A stretch of 37,570 nucleotides of DNA from an uncultured Alphaproteobacteria bacterium. GTDB taxonomy: Bacteria; Pseudomonadota; Alphaproteobacteria; HIMB59; GCA-002718135. Location of the stretch: the NCBI GenBank assembly GCA_902603095.1, contig CACKTS010000010.1, positions 1-37,570 on the forward strand, given 5' to 3'. Below, piece by piece: positions 1-9,368 of the stretch (its first letter is position 1; every line of letters begins with the position of its first letter). The position numbers and the translations under genes were made by a program. A model generated the notes under the pieces. It made no database searches and was not told where the DNA came from. It saw only the letters and a program-made list of their open reading frames with translations.

Positions 1-16
1 AATAATAAAAATTAAA

Positions 17-1255
17 ATGTTTACTGTTCTACGCAACACTTGGGCTCTTTTTTTTGGTTTTGGTATCATATGTTTAGCACACGGCCTTCAAGGAACATTG
101 ATAGGCGTAAGGTCTGTACTAGAAGGTTTTAGTTATCTATCAACTGGATTAATAATTGCTGGATATTATGTAGGTTATCTTAGTGGTTCAATTATCATTC
201 CAATATTTTTAAAACGTGTTGGACATATAAGAGTATTTGCTGCCCTTGCTTCTTTAGCATCAATTGCAATATTAATTCATTCAGTATTTCTTGATCCATA
301 TTCATGGTTTGTAATTAGAATTTTTACTGGATTAAGTTTGTCGGGGATTTATATCATTATGGAAAGTTGGTTAAATGATAAATCTACAAATCAAACACGT
401 GGAAAATTATTATCTATTTATATGATTATCACTTTTATTTTTGTTGGTTTGGGACAATTACTTCTAAACATTAGTGATCCAGCTAAAGTTGATTTATTTA
501 TTTTAGTATCTGTTTTATTATCTTTTGCATTACTACCTATACTGCTCTCAAATATTCAGCAACCAGATACACATGATATTAAAAGTTTTTCTTTATCAGA
601 GTTTTATGCAGTATCTCCATTGGGTTTTGTAGGAGCATTATTTACTGGATTAATTCATAGTGCAGTTTTTGGTTATGGAGCAGTATATGCAACCTCAAAA
701 GGGTTGAGTGTTTTAGAAGTATCAATTTTCATGGTTATTTTAACTTCATTTGGGGCAATTTCTCAATGGCCGGTAGGTTATTTATCGGACAAAATGGATC
801 GAAGAATAATTTTAATTGGTGTTACTTTTGCAGCATCTGCATTATGTATTCTTATAGTAGGGTCTTCCTATATTTCATTAACTTTATTCTTTATTTTGAC
901 AGCTCTTTATTCTTGTATGTCTTTACCAATGTATTCTCTGGCAATTGCCCACACTAATGATTTTCTTCAGCAAAATGAAATAGTCGCTGCTAGTTCTGCT
1001 TTTGCTAAACTATTAGGTATAGGATCTATATTAGGACCACTTATTGTTTCAGGAATAATGAGTATAACTGGTCCTAACGGATATCATATATATTTATTAT
1101 TAATTCACGCTTTACTTGGTCTGTTTGGATTGTACCGTATAACTAAAAGAGCTATACCAGCAGAAAGTGAGTCTCAGTATGTGTCATTGCCACGTAATAT
1201 AACGCCTGTAGGTATGGAACTTAACCCAATTACCGAACCAATAGAGGACGAATAA
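17..1255 (+). CDS. MFS transporter, YcaD-like
   Basis: A 412-residue polytopic inner-membrane protein with about 12 hydrophobic segments, which is the usual length and layout of major facilitator carriers. The loop after the eighth segment reads GYLSDKMDRR, a good match to the MFS loop motif GxLaDrxGrR. The sequence AISQWPVGYLSDKMDRR and the short acidic C-terminus resemble the YcaD/sugar-efflux-like MFS branch. The substrate cannot be read from the sequence. The ATG at 17 sits close to the window edge, so any promoter lies outside. The last 26 bases overlap the end of the convergent msrQ gene. It is probably a drug or metabolite exporter, but only the family is certain. Confidence 0.85.
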   Translation: MFTVLRNTWALFFGFGIICLAHGLQGTLIGVRSVLEGFSYLSTGLIIAGYYVGYLSGSIIIPIFLKRVGHIRVFAALASLASIAILIHSVFLDPYSWFVIRIFTGLSLSGIYIIMESWLNDKSTNQTRGKLLSIYMIITFIFVGLGQLLLNISDPAKVDLFILVSVLLSFALLPILLSNIQQPDTHDIKSFSLSEFYAVSPLGFVGALFTGLIHSAVFGYGAVYATSKGLSVLEVSIFMVILTSFGAISQWPVGYLSDKMDRRIILIGVTFAASALCILIVGSSYISLTLFFILTALYSCMSLPMYSLAIAHTNDFLQQNEIVAASSAFAKLLGIGSILGPLIVSGIMSITGPNGYHIYLLLIHALLGLFGLYRITKRAIPAESESQYVSLPRNITPVGMELNPITEPIEDE

Positions 1256-1835
1256 TTTTATAAAATAATCTATATAAAAGTAATAATAAAATTAAAAAAA
1301 TATAAATTGCAGGCTCAATTTTATTTGCCCTAACTAACATATAAAAGTGGACACTAGATAAAATAGCTGCAGGATAAATTAAGTAATGAATTTTTTTCCA
1401 AACCTTATAGCCTAGTTTTTTTAGTATTTTTTTTGGTGAAGTTAATGCTAAAGGAATCAACAAAACAAAACTAATAAAACCAAAAGTGATAAAAGGTCTT
1501 TTTAAAATATCTTTAATAATAAAATTAATATCAAAAAAATGATCTAAAACTATGTATGTTAAAAAATGACAACACACATAAAAGAAAGCAAATAATCCTA
1601 TCATTCTTCTTATTTCAATTAAAAAACGGAATTTTTTATATTCACTTAAAGACGAAATAAATAAAGTTAAAACAATTAAGCGCAATGCCGTCTCACCTAA
1701 ATTATCCATTAATTTTTCTATTGGATTTACTCCTAAAGAGCCGTTAATGAATTGAAAAGACCAGTAAATACTTGGGGAAAAAATAAGTATAAATATTAAT
1801 GGTTTAATTTTTTTAAATGATTTTGTTGATATCAT
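1230..1835 (-). CDS. msrQ: MsrQ, heme-binding membrane subunit of the MsrPQ methionine sulfoxide reductase
   Basis: A 201-residue membrane protein of the ferric-reductase-like transmembrane family (YedZ). It carries the expected heme-ligand histidines in hydrophobic segments (about H90, H150 and H163). It also has an RRMIGL motif near residue 76 and a W-KKIHYLIYP stretch near residue 146, both typical of YedZ. In the family it passes electrons from the cytoplasmic/quinone side to periplasmic MsrP. It lies 3 bases downstream of msrP on the same strand, so the two form an operon in the standard order msrP-msrQ. Its 3' end overlaps the MFS gene by 26 bases. Identity is well supported by motifs and partner. 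Confidence 0.9.
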   Translation of the reverse strand: MISTKSFKKIKPLIFILIFSPSIYWSFQFINGSLGVNPIEKLMDNLGETALRLIVLTLFISSLSEYKKFRFLIEIRRMIGLFAFFYVCCHFLTYIVLDHFFDINFIIKDILKRPFITFGFISFVLLIPLALTSPKKILKKLGYKVWKKIHYLIYPAAILSSVHFYMLVRANKIEPAIYIFLILLLLLYRLFYKIIRPLLVR

Positions 1836-1838
1836 TAA

Positions 1839-2756
1839 TTAATAATATTTTCGCAAATCCATACCTTTATATAAATAACTAACTTCCTCTTCGTATCCAT
1901 TAAACGGCAAAGTTTTTCGTCTTTTAAACTCACCAATACGTCTCTCCGTACCTTGACTCCATCTTGGATGATCAACAAGATTATTTACATTGGAATAAAA
2001 ACCATATTCACTTGGCGCCATCATTGACCAAGTAGCTTCGGGTTGTTTATCAACAAACCTAATTGAGGAAATAGATTTTATAGATTTAAAACCATACTTC
2101 CAAGGAACTACTAATCTAATTGGGGCTCCACTTTGATTAAGCAAATCATGTCCATACAATCCAGTGGATAATATAGTTAATGGGTGTGTTGCCTCATCCA
2201 TGCGTAAACCTTCAACATAGGGCCAGCTTAATAATCTTTTCTTTTGGCCAGGCATTTCATCAGGTCGAAATACTGTAACAAATTGGATAAACTTAGCAGA
2301 TGATAATGGGTCTGCAATTTTAATTAATTCTGATAAAGGAAAGCCCTGCCATGGAATTACCATAGACCAGGCCTCAACACATCTTAATCTATATACTCTG
2401 TCTTCAATTGTTACTTTTTGTAGTAATTTTTCCAAATCTATATCTTGAGGATTATTTATAAGTCCCTCAAGTTTTATGGACCATGGCTTTGGTTTAAAAT
2501 TACCAGAATTTTTATAAGGATCACTTTTGCCCATCCCAAATTCATAAAAATTATTGTAAGTAGTAATATCTTCATAACTGTTAAGGAAATCATTTTCATC
2601 AAGTTGGTCATTATAGACATCTTGATTAGAATTATGGTTTGCCTCTAGACCACCTGAGAACCCTAAAAATCCCGCAGTAGCTATAGACGATTTAATAAAT
2701 TTTCTTCTATTAAGGTAGTTTGTGTAGGATGTTATTTCAGACGGTAATATTTTCAT
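1839..2756 (-). CDS. msrP: MsrP, periplasmic molybdopterin-dependent protein-methionine-sulfoxide reductase
   Basis: A 305-residue sulfite-oxidase-fold molybdoenzyme (YedY). The N-terminus has a twin-arginine signal with RRKFIK at residues 17-22 followed by a hydrophobic segment, so it should be exported folded with its cofactor. The molybdenum-ligand cysteine is C126 in YRLRCVEAWSMVIPWQG, a very close match to E. coli MsrP. The family repairs oxidised methionines in periplasmic proteins and takes electrons from MsrQ, encoded next to it. The gene is divergent from the yejA-like gene with an 87-base spacer that contains a run of TA repeats just upstream of the start. Together with katG it suggests investment in oxidant defence. 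Confidence 0.93.
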   Translation of the reverse strand: MKILPSEITSYTNYLNRRKFIKSSIATAGFLGFSGGLEANHNSNQDVYNDQLDENDFLNSYEDITTYNNFYEFGMGKSDPYKNSGNFKPKPWSIKLEGLINNPQDIDLEKLLQKVTIEDRVYRLRCVEAWSMVIPWQGFPLSELIKIADPLSSAKFIQFVTVFRPDEMPGQKKRLLSWPYVEGLRMDEATHPLTILSTGLYGHDLLNQSGAPIRLVVPWKYGFKSIKSISSIRFVDKQPEATWSMMAPSEYGFYSNVNNLVDHPRWSQGTERRIGEFKRRKTLPFNGYEEEVSYLYKGMDLRKYY

Positions 2757-2843
2757 TCCTTATATATATATAGTAATTAGAAAAAGAGTAGTTTGAATGA
2801 ACTTCTTCTTCAAAAATTCATATTTAGTTGATACAAAGTTTCA

Positions 2844-4631
2844 ATGAATCCAAAATACTTATTAATTGTTAGCCTATTTTTCTTATTTATTAATACAAGC
2901 TCATTTGCTGAAAAAACCCACGGTATTGCTATGCATGGCAAACCAAAATATGAAGAGAATTTTACACATCTAGATTATGTTAATCCAAATGCGCCAAAAG
3001 GTGGCGTAGTTAAATTCGGATCATATGGTTCGTTTGATAATTTAAATAGAGTAGCATTTAAAGGATCAAGAGCAGCAGGTCTTGGCTATATAAATGATAC
3101 ATTAATGCGAAGAGTGTGGGATGAAGCATTTTCATTATATGGACTGATTGCTGAATTTGTTGAAATGCCTGAAGATAGATCTTCTGTTACTTTCTACTTA
3201 AATCCTAAAGCAACTTTTCATGATGGATCACCTATTTCAAGAGAAGACGTGTTATTTAGTCTTGAAACTTTTCAAACAAAAGGAACACCTAATCAGAAAA
3301 AAACTTACGGTAAAGTTACTTCAACAGAATTAATTGGTAATAATGGAATAAAAATGAATTTCATTAATAATGAAGACAAAGAACTACCACTTATCATAGC
3401 TGGTTTCTTACCAATAATTCCAAAAAAATATTATGAAGGCATTGACGTTACAAAAACTTTTTTAGACATACCTTTAGGAAGTGGTCCATACAAAATTGAA
3501 AGTTTGGATCCAGGACGTCAAATAAAATATAAAAGAGTTGAAAACTATTGGGCAAAAGACTTGCCTGTTAATAAAGGTCTCTATAACTTTGATAAAATAA
3601 TCTATGATTACTACAAAGACTCTAATGTATTAGTGGAAGCATTTAAAGTTGGGGAATACGATTTCAGAAGAGAATATAATGTTAAGCGATGGTTATCTGA
3701 ATATGATTTTAAAGCAGTAGACTCTGGAAAAGTTATATTAAAAGAAATGAACAATGACAGACCTGTTGGAATGAACGGCCTTGTCATGAATACAAGAAAA
3801 AATATCTTTAATAATAGAAATGTAAGATTGGCCCTAAGTTATGCTTATGATCATGAATGGATTAACAAAACAATTTATCAAAACGCTTATGTAAGAACTG
3901 ATAGTTTTTTTGATAACTCTCCTCTTTCTTCTTCTGGACTTCCCTCTAATGCTGAGCTGGAATTACTTAACCCGTGGAGAGATCAAATTCCAGTAGAAAT
4001 ATTTTCTGAAACATTTACCCCTCCTAAAACAGATGGAAGTGGCAACGCAAGAAATAATTTGCTGAAAGCAAAAGAAATCCTAAAAGAAGAAGGTTGGATT
4101 ATTCAAAATGATAAACTGACAAAAGATGGTAAAGAATTTAAATTTGAGTTTTTAATTGTAAGCCCATCGGATGAAAAAATAGCCCTGGCTTATCAAAGTA
4201 ATTTAAAAAAACTTGGTATTACAATGGAAGTCAGAACAGTCGATTCATCTCAGTATCAAGCACGACTTCTAAACTATGATTTTGATATGATTAAACGATA
4301 CTGGGGTGTAAGTTTGAGCCCAGGAAATGAACAACAGTTTTATTGGGGATCAGAAGTGGGTAAAAAAGATGGAAGTAGAAATTATCCTGGTATTGATAGC
4401 CCAGCTGTTGACGCTTTGATTGAAAAATTAATTAGTGCAAAAAATAGAGAAGAATTAACAACTGCAATTCATGCTCTAGATAGAGTTTTATTATGGGGCC
4501 ACTATGTTGTACCTTTGTATCATAGTAACAAAGACAGAATTGCTTATTGGGATTTTTTTGAATATCCTGAAAAAATACCACTTTATGGAATTGTAATTGA
4601 GTCTTGGTGGATTAATACTGACAAACAATAA
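2844..4631 (+). CDS. YejA-type extracellular solute-binding protein (peptide ABC importer)
   Basis: A 595-residue family 5 periplasmic binding protein. A Sec signal peptide (hydrophobic residues 5-18, predicted cut after SSFA at residue 22) is followed by HGIAMHGKPKYEENFTHLDY and NPNAPKGG, hallmarks of the YejA branch that binds oligopeptides or microcin-C-like peptides. Further family signs are ATFHDGSPISREDV near residue 125 and a tryptophan-rich C-terminus. In most bacteria yejA is followed by yejB, yejE and yejF. Here the next gene, 17 bases on, is a DMT exporter, so the permease and ATPase must be elsewhere or the protein works with another transporter. No clear Shine-Dalgarno is seen. 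Confidence 0.88.
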   Translation: MNPKYLLIVSLFFLFINTSSFAEKTHGIAMHGKPKYEENFTHLDYVNPNAPKGGVVKFGSYGSFDNLNRVAFKGSRAAGLGYINDTLMRRVWDEAFSLYGLIAEFVEMPEDRSSVTFYLNPKATFHDGSPISREDVLFSLETFQTKGTPNQKKTYGKVTSTELIGNNGIKMNFINNEDKELPLIIAGFLPIIPKKYYEGIDVTKTFLDIPLGSGPYKIESLDPGRQIKYKRVENYWAKDLPVNKGLYNFDKIIYDYYKDSNVLVEAFKVGEYDFRREYNVKRWLSEYDFKAVDSGKVILKEMNNDRPVGMNGLVMNTRKNIFNNRNVRLALSYAYDHEWINKTIYQNAYVRTDSFFDNSPLSSSGLPSNAELELLNPWRDQIPVEIFSETFTPPKTDGSGNARNNLLKAKEILKEEGWIIQNDKLTKDGKEFKFEFLIVSPSDEKIALAYQSNLKKLGITMEVRTVDSSQYQARLLNYDFDMIKRYWGVSLSPGNEQQFYWGSEVGKKDGSRNYPGIDSPAVDALIEKLISAKNREELTTAIHALDRVLLWGHYVVPLYHSNKDRIAYWDFFEYPEKIPLYGIVIESWWINTDKQ

Positions 4632-4648
4632 ATTTTTAATTATTTTTA

Positions 4649-5533
4649 ATGAGTCACACTAAAGCAAATATTCTCATGCTTATTGCTACCTTAATTTGGG
4701 GAACGGCCTTTGTTAGCCAAACAACAGGTATGGGCGCCATTGGGCCTTTTACATTTAGCTTTGGGAGATTCTTCTTTGCATTTCTTACAGTTTTGCCATT
4801 CGCAATTTATTTAGAAAGAAACAATATTTCTAAAATATTAAGTGATAATACAAAAATTTATTTGTGTATTGCGACTGGTTTTTTTCTATTCGGTGGGATG
4901 GGTTTACAGCAATATGCTTTACAAAAATCGATGATTTCTAATGCTGCTTTTTTAAGCACGCTTTATGTTCCTTTTGTGGGCATTATCTCTAGATTTATTA
5001 TAAAAAAACAAGTTCATTGGATAGTTTGGATCGCCATATTGCTCTGTCTGTATGGATCATATTTATTATCTTCTAACCAATCAATAGAAATGCAACAATC
5101 AGATTCACTTCTATTTATTGCAGCTTTATTTTTTGCCCTACATATTATTTGTATTGATATTTTTATAAAAAAATTAAATAGTCCCTTTCTTTTTGGAAGT
5201 ATTCAATACTTCATAGTTTTTGCTCTCTCAATGTTTTTAGCTTTTGCTTGGGAAGATCCAAAATTATCAAATATGCAAATTGAATGGTTTGAAATATTGT
5301 ATACAGGAATTTTTTCTGCAGGCATTGGTTATACACTTCAAATCATAGCTCAACATAAAGTTAATCCTGCACCAGCTGCAATTATTCTATCGATGGAATC
5401 AGTCTTTGCAGTAATAGCTGGTTGGATATTATTAAATCAAGTTTTAGATAATCAAAAAATACTTGGATGTCTTGCAATATTTGCAGGAGTCATTATAGTA
5501 CAATTAGTACCAATAATAATTAAACAAAAATGA
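4649..5533 (+). CDS. EamA/DMT-superfamily transporter
   Basis: A 294-residue inner-membrane protein with about ten hydrophobic segments arranged as two repeated EamA halves. The opening ANILMLIATLIWGTAFV and the late IILSMESVFAVIAGWILLNQ are the characteristic EamA signatures at the start of each half and in helix 9. Members export amino acids, nucleobases or other small metabolites; the substrate cannot be assigned from sequence. The stop overlaps the ATG of the following kinase gene by 4 bases (ATGA type), implying co-translation. A role connected to purine or amino-acid movement is possible from its neighbour but is only a guess. Confidence 0.87.
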   Translation: MSHTKANILMLIATLIWGTAFVSQTTGMGAIGPFTFSFGRFFFAFLTVLPFAIYLERNNISKILSDNTKIYLCIATGFFLFGGMGLQQYALQKSMISNAAFLSTLYVPFVGIISRFIIKKQVHWIVWIAILLCLYGSYLLSSNQSIEMQQSDSLLFIAALFFALHIICIDIFIKKLNSPFLFGSIQYFIVFALSMFLAFAWEDPKLSNMQIEWFEILYTGIFSAGIGYTLQIIAQHKVNPAPAAIILSMESVFAVIAGWILLNQVLDNQKILGCLAIFAGVIIVQLVPIIIKQK

Positions 5534-6504
5534 GTGAAAAGTTAGATATTGTAGGCATTGGAAACGCTATGGTTGATGCCATTATTCCATCAAATAAAGA
5601 AGAGGTTGAAAAAAATAATTTAAATCGTGACTCCATGAATTTAATTGATGAAGATTTAAAAAATTCTCTTCATCAAAACTATTCTATCAAAGAAATGGCA
5701 GGAGGTGGCTCTCTAGGTAATTCTATGTTTGGCATTACCTCTTTTGGTGGAAATGGAAGTTTTATAGGAAAAATAAAAAATGATGAAGTAGGAATATTTC
5801 TTCAAAAAGATATGGTTAGAGAAGGCTTGCAATTCCCTCTTGGTTTTACTTCTCCTGATATCTCCACTGGTTGTTGTACTATTTTTGTTGAAGACGATGG
5901 AACAAGAACTATGTGCACATTTTTAGGAGCAGGAACCTTAATTGGACCTGAAGATATTCATCCAGAACATATAACTAGTCATAAAATTGCTTATCTAGAA
6001 GGTTACTTGTGGGACAATCAAGATGCTAAAATGGCTATGAAGAAAATGGTTGATATATGTAAATCAGATAATCAAAAAATTGCGTTTACTTTATCAGATT
6101 TGTTTTGTGTTGATAGACATAGAGACTCCTTCAAAGAGCTTATTGAAAATGATGTAGATATTTTATTTGCCAATGAAGATGAAATTAAAGCTCAATGTGA
6201 AAGTGATAGTTTTGATAAAGCTGTTGAATATGCAAAGTCACTAAACATGATTGTTGCTATAACAAAATCTTCAAATGGTTCAGTGATTATTAACAATGAT
6301 GAAGTTGTTGAAGTTAAGCCTGCAAAAGTAGACAAGGTTATGGATACAACTGGTGCTGGAGATTTATATGCAGGTGGTTTTTTATTTGGAATGTCAAAAG
6401 GAAAAGATCTTGCTACCTGCGGAAACTATGCGTCCATTGCAGCAGCGGAGATTATCTCCCATTACGGCGCTAGACCTTTAGTTAAACTATCTAATTTAAT
6501 TTAG
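5530..6504 (+). CDS. PfkB-family carbohydrate kinase, adenosine-kinase-like
   Basis: A 324-residue ribokinase-fold sugar/nucleoside kinase. The N-terminal substrate motif is AGGGSLGNSMFGITSFGG (residues 57-74). The C-terminal ATP/catalytic motif is DTTGAGDLYAGGF (272-284), with D278 as the presumed catalytic base. Alphaproteobacterial proteins of this type are usually called adenosine kinase. That reading fits the convergent adenosine deaminase next door, with which it overlaps by 14 bases at the 3' ends. It starts inside the stop of the upstream EamA gene. Phosphorylation of adenosine to AMP is the best inference. Another ribose-containing substrate (inosine, guanosine or a sugar) cannot be excluded. 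Confidence 0.85.
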   Translation: MSEKLDIVGIGNAMVDAIIPSNKEEVEKNNLNRDSMNLIDEDLKNSLHQNYSIKEMAGGGSLGNSMFGITSFGGNGSFIGKIKNDEVGIFLQKDMVREGLQFPLGFTSPDISTGCCTIFVEDDGTRTMCTFLGAGTLIGPEDIHPEHITSHKIAYLEGYLWDNQDAKMAMKKMVDICKSDNQKIAFTLSDLFCVDRHRDSFKELIENDVDILFANEDEIKAQCESDSFDKAVEYAKSLNMIVAITKSSNGSVIINNDEVVEVKPAKVDKVMDTTGAGDLYAGGFLFGMSKGKDLATCGNYASIAAAEIISHYGARPLVKLSNLI

Positions 6505-7471
6505 TTAAAATTTCTGTTTTTTTATCTTCTTGAAGAAAAGAAGATTCAATTGCATTTCGCGTCATTGATAAAAGTTCTTTTTCAGAAAAACCTATTCCGG
6601 CCATAGCGTCATACTCACCTTGGATCGTTGCATTAAAAAAAGGAGGATCATCAGAATTAACAGTTACTCTTGCTCCTAACTCATGCAGTTTTTTCACAGG
6701 ATGCGATTCATAATTTTCATAAATTTTTGTTGCGATATTACTTGTAGGACAAGTTTCTAAAACAATATCTTTCTCCACAATTTCTTTTACTAAATCTAAA
6801 TCCTCTATCGAACGAACACCATGACCTAAACGAGTTGGATGTAAGAGATGAATTGCATTACGTATATTTTCTGGTCCATCCCATTCACCAGCATGAACAG
6901 TGATGGGATATGATTCTTGCTTTAACATATCAAATGTTTTGGTAAATAAATCAGGTGGAAAATGTAGTTCATCGCCTGCTAAACCAAATCCCACAAGTGC
7001 TGGGTGAGGATTATTGAGAACTTCTTTTGCTGTTTCTTGAACAGAATCAGCACCTAGGTGTCTTATTCCATTCATTAAATATCTTGAAACAATACCGAAA
7101 TCTCTTTCCGCATCTTGAGATGCTTGGTGAACACTGTCTAAAAAAGAATGGTAACTCATCCCCTTAGCTTTGGCATGTGTTGAGGAAACCATTGCCTCAA
7201 CATAAAGCACATTGTAAGATGAACATTCTTTTAAATACTCATAAGTTAATTCATAATAATCTTCCGGTGTATGAATAACTCCCGTCACAATATCGTATCT
7301 TTTAATAAAATCATAAAAATCCTCCCATTGATATGCATACTCAGAACCAAAAATATCCTCGGATAGCTTAACTTTATTTCGCTCAGCAAATTTTCTACAT
7401 AAAGAAGGTTTAATTGTTGCCTCAAGATGGACATGAATTTCTGCTTTTGGTATATGGAGGGTTGAGTTCAT
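6491..7471 (-). CDS. add: adenosine deaminase (amidohydrolase family)
   Basis: A 326-residue zinc amidohydrolase. All active-site blocks are present: the metal-binding HxH (H13, H15) in AEIHVHLEA, TVHAGE with the catalytic Glu, RLGHGVRS, CPTSN and NSDDPPFF. CPTSN followed by SHPVKKL favours adenosine deaminase over the adenine deaminase branch, which normally has CPLSN. It converts adenosine (and deoxyadenosine) to inosine, a substrate for the purine nucleoside phosphorylase encoded about 11 kb away. It converges on the adenosine-kinase-like gene, so the two competing fates of adenosine are encoded back to back. It is divergent from the M48 peptidase gene with a 26-base spacer. Confidence 0.9.
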   Translation of the reverse strand: MNSTLHIPKAEIHVHLEATIKPSLCRKFAERNKVKLSEDIFGSEYAYQWEDFYDFIKRYDIVTGVIHTPEDYYELTYEYLKECSSYNVLYVEAMVSSTHAKAKGMSYHSFLDSVHQASQDAERDFGIVSRYLMNGIRHLGADSVQETAKEVLNNPHPALVGFGLAGDELHFPPDLFTKTFDMLKQESYPITVHAGEWDGPENIRNAIHLLHPTRLGHGVRSIEDLDLVKEIVEKDIVLETCPTSNIATKIYENYESHPVKKLHELGARVTVNSDDPPFFNATIQGEYDAMAGIGFSEKELLSMTRNAIESSFLQEDKKTEILTKLN

Positions 7472-7497
7472 TATGTTTTTTTTATATTTAGAAATTA

Positions 7498-8322
7498 ATG
7501 TCAGTTTTTAATAACATATCAAGAAGAAAATTTATTTGTGGATGCTCTTGTGTTTGTGCTTCATCCATAATTCTTCCATCTTGTACAGAAGTTGCATTAT
7601 CTGAAAGAAAACAGATTAATATAATGTCGGATGATTTTTTATATTCAAGAACTTTTCCTGCGTATAATAATTTTAAATCTCAATCTAAGCTTATAACGGG
7701 TACATCAGAATATAATCAAATTGTTGATATTGGTTTTAAAATTCGTGATGCAATTAATGTTTATTATGAAACTAGTTCTCAAAAAAATCCAACTTTAAAT
7801 TTTCAATGGGAGTTTATTCTTGTTGATGATGATCAAACAAAAAATGCTTGGTGTATGCCTGGTGGTAAAATTGCTTTTTATTCTGGTATTTTACCTGTCC
7901 TGAAAAATGCTGATGGAATAGCATCTGTCATGGGACATGAAATAGCTCATGCTGTAGCAAGACATTCTGCAGAAAGAGCAAGCACTGCTATGGTAACAGA
8001 TCTTGGAATAATGGCCATTGAACGATTAATTTTGGGACAAAGACTCCCTCAGGCAGCTGGTTATGTTCGTCAATTTGGACTTGATCTGCCCTTTAATAGA
8101 AAACAAGAATCAGAAGCAGATTATCTTGGCTTAATTTTTTCGAATTTAGCAGGTTATGATATTAATGAGTCCTATAAAGTTTGGGAACGAATGAAAGAAG
8201 ATATGGGGGGATCAGGACCTTCGGAATTCTTTAGTACCCACCCCTCTCCTGATAATCGTATCAAGAAATTAAAAGAATGGATACCTCTTGTTAATGCAAA
8301 GTACCCTGCTATAAGCGCTTAA
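7498..8322 (+). CDS. M48-family metallopeptidase, putative Tat-exported lipoprotein
   Basis: A 274-residue peptidase of the LoiP/YcaL-like M48 group. The zinc motif HEIAH lies at residues 147-151 and the third-ligand ESEAD motif starts at E204. The N-terminus combines a twin-arginine motif (SRRKFI, 8-13) with a short Cys-rich hydrophobic stretch and a lipobox-like LPSC ending at C29. It is therefore probably a periplasm-facing lipoprotein. The family degrades misfolded envelope proteins and assists outer-membrane assembly. Its TAA stop shares one base with the ATG of fbpC (TAATG), so the two are translationally coupled although their functions are unrelated on the face of it. Confidence 0.88.
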   Translation: MSVFNNISRRKFICGCSCVCASSIILPSCTEVALSERKQINIMSDDFLYSRTFPAYNNFKSQSKLITGTSEYNQIVDIGFKIRDAINVYYETSSQKNPTLNFQWEFILVDDDQTKNAWCMPGGKIAFYSGILPVLKNADGIASVMGHEIAHAVARHSAERASTAMVTDLGIMAIERLILGQRLPQAAGYVRQFGLDLPFNRKQESEADYLGLIFSNLAGYDINESYKVWERMKEDMGGSGPSEFFSTHPSPDNRIKKLKEWIPLVNAKYPAISA

Positions 8323-9368
8323 TGTTGGCCGTAAGTATAAAAAACCTTAGTCACAAAATTAATACTAAACCTATTTTAAAAGATGTTAATTTTGAATTAA
8401 AAAAAGATTCTATTGCGTGTATTCTTGGACCTTCAGGCAGTGGTAAAACAACATTATTAAAGTTAATTGCAGGTTTAGATAAAGTCCAAGATGGCCAAAT
8501 TTCTATAAATGATCAATTAGTAAGCTCGGCAAAAACACATTTAGCAACTGAGAAAAGAAAAATTGGTTTTCTTTTTCAAGACTATGCACTTTTCCCCCAC
8601 TTAACAGTTAAAGAAAATCTTAAATATCCAATCAACTTTAAAAATTCTATTTACAAAATAGACGACATTATAGATGTTGTTAAACTGCCTCATTCACTAG
8701 ATAAATATCCACACGAATTAAGTGGCGGTGAACAACAACGAGTTGCTTTAGCAAGATCAATCATTTCACATCCTGATTTATTATTATTAGATGAGCCATT
8801 CTCAAGTCTTGACTTGAATCTCAGAGAAGAAATAAGAGATGACACGCTCCACTTATTACAAAAATCTAATGTCTCTACTATTATTGTTACTCACGATCCT
8901 TTTGAGGCGATGTTCATCTCAAATCAAATAAATATAATGGATAATACAGGTAGGATAGTGCAGTCAGGTGCACCAGCGGAACTTTATAATAACCCGAAAA
9001 ATCAATACGTAACAAGATTTTTTGGCGAAACTAATATTTTTCATGGTGAAGTAAATAATGCTTGTGTCTCAACACCTGTTGGGCAAGTAAGAGTTAATCA
9101 AAAGTATGAAAATAAAAATGTAACAATTCATATAAGGCCTCAAGGAATAAAATTAAGTGAACAACCAACACCTGTTAATGGGATTAAAGGAACAGTTATG
9201 GCATCGAAATTAATGGGTTCTTTTAGTTTTATTCATTTATCAGTCTTAAATAATAAAAATGAAGTAATTCATGTTCACAGTCACATGCCTCCTGAATTTA
9301 ACCCTAAACAATCTTCAGCCGTAGAAATATCAGTCGATGAAAAACATACTTTTGTTTTTGAAAATTAA
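8322..9368 (+). CDS. fbpC: FbpC, iron(III) ABC transporter ATP-binding subunit
   Basis: A 348-residue ABC ATPase with Walker A GPSGSGKT (36-43), Q-loop near Q86, signature LSGGEQQRVALARS (133-146), Walker B LLLLDEP (153-159) and switch histidine H191. A C-terminal TOBE-like regulatory domain of about 110 residues follows. Length and order match FbpC/PotA-type importer ATPases. The convergent fbpB and fbpA genes identify the substrate class as ferric iron. It overlaps the fbpB 3' end by 4 bases. In most genomes fbpABC is one operon; here fbpC is on the opposite strand behind a peptidase gene, so its expression may be set independently of fbpAB. Confidence 0.9.
   Translation: MLAVSIKNLSHKINTKPILKDVNFELKKDSIACILGPSGSGKTTLLKLIAGLDKVQDGQISINDQLVSSAKTHLATEKRKIGFLFQDYALFPHLTVKENLKYPINFKNSIYKIDDIIDVVKLPHSLDKYPHELSGGEQQRVALARSIISHPDLLLLDEPFSSLDLNLREEIRDDTLHLLQKSNVSTIIVTHDPFEAMFISNQINIMDNTGRIVQSGAPAELYNNPKNQYVTRFFGETNIFHGEVNNACVSTPVGQVRVNQKYENKNVTIHIRPQGIKLSEQPTPVNGIKGTVMASKLMGSFSFIHLSVLNNKNEVIHVHSHMPPEFNPKQSSAVEISVDEKHTFVFEN

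Noticed and set aside
6491-7471. Adenine deaminase or aminodeoxyfutalosine deaminase
   Set aside because: CPTSN and overall length favour adenosine deaminase, and no menaquinone futalosine gene is nearby.
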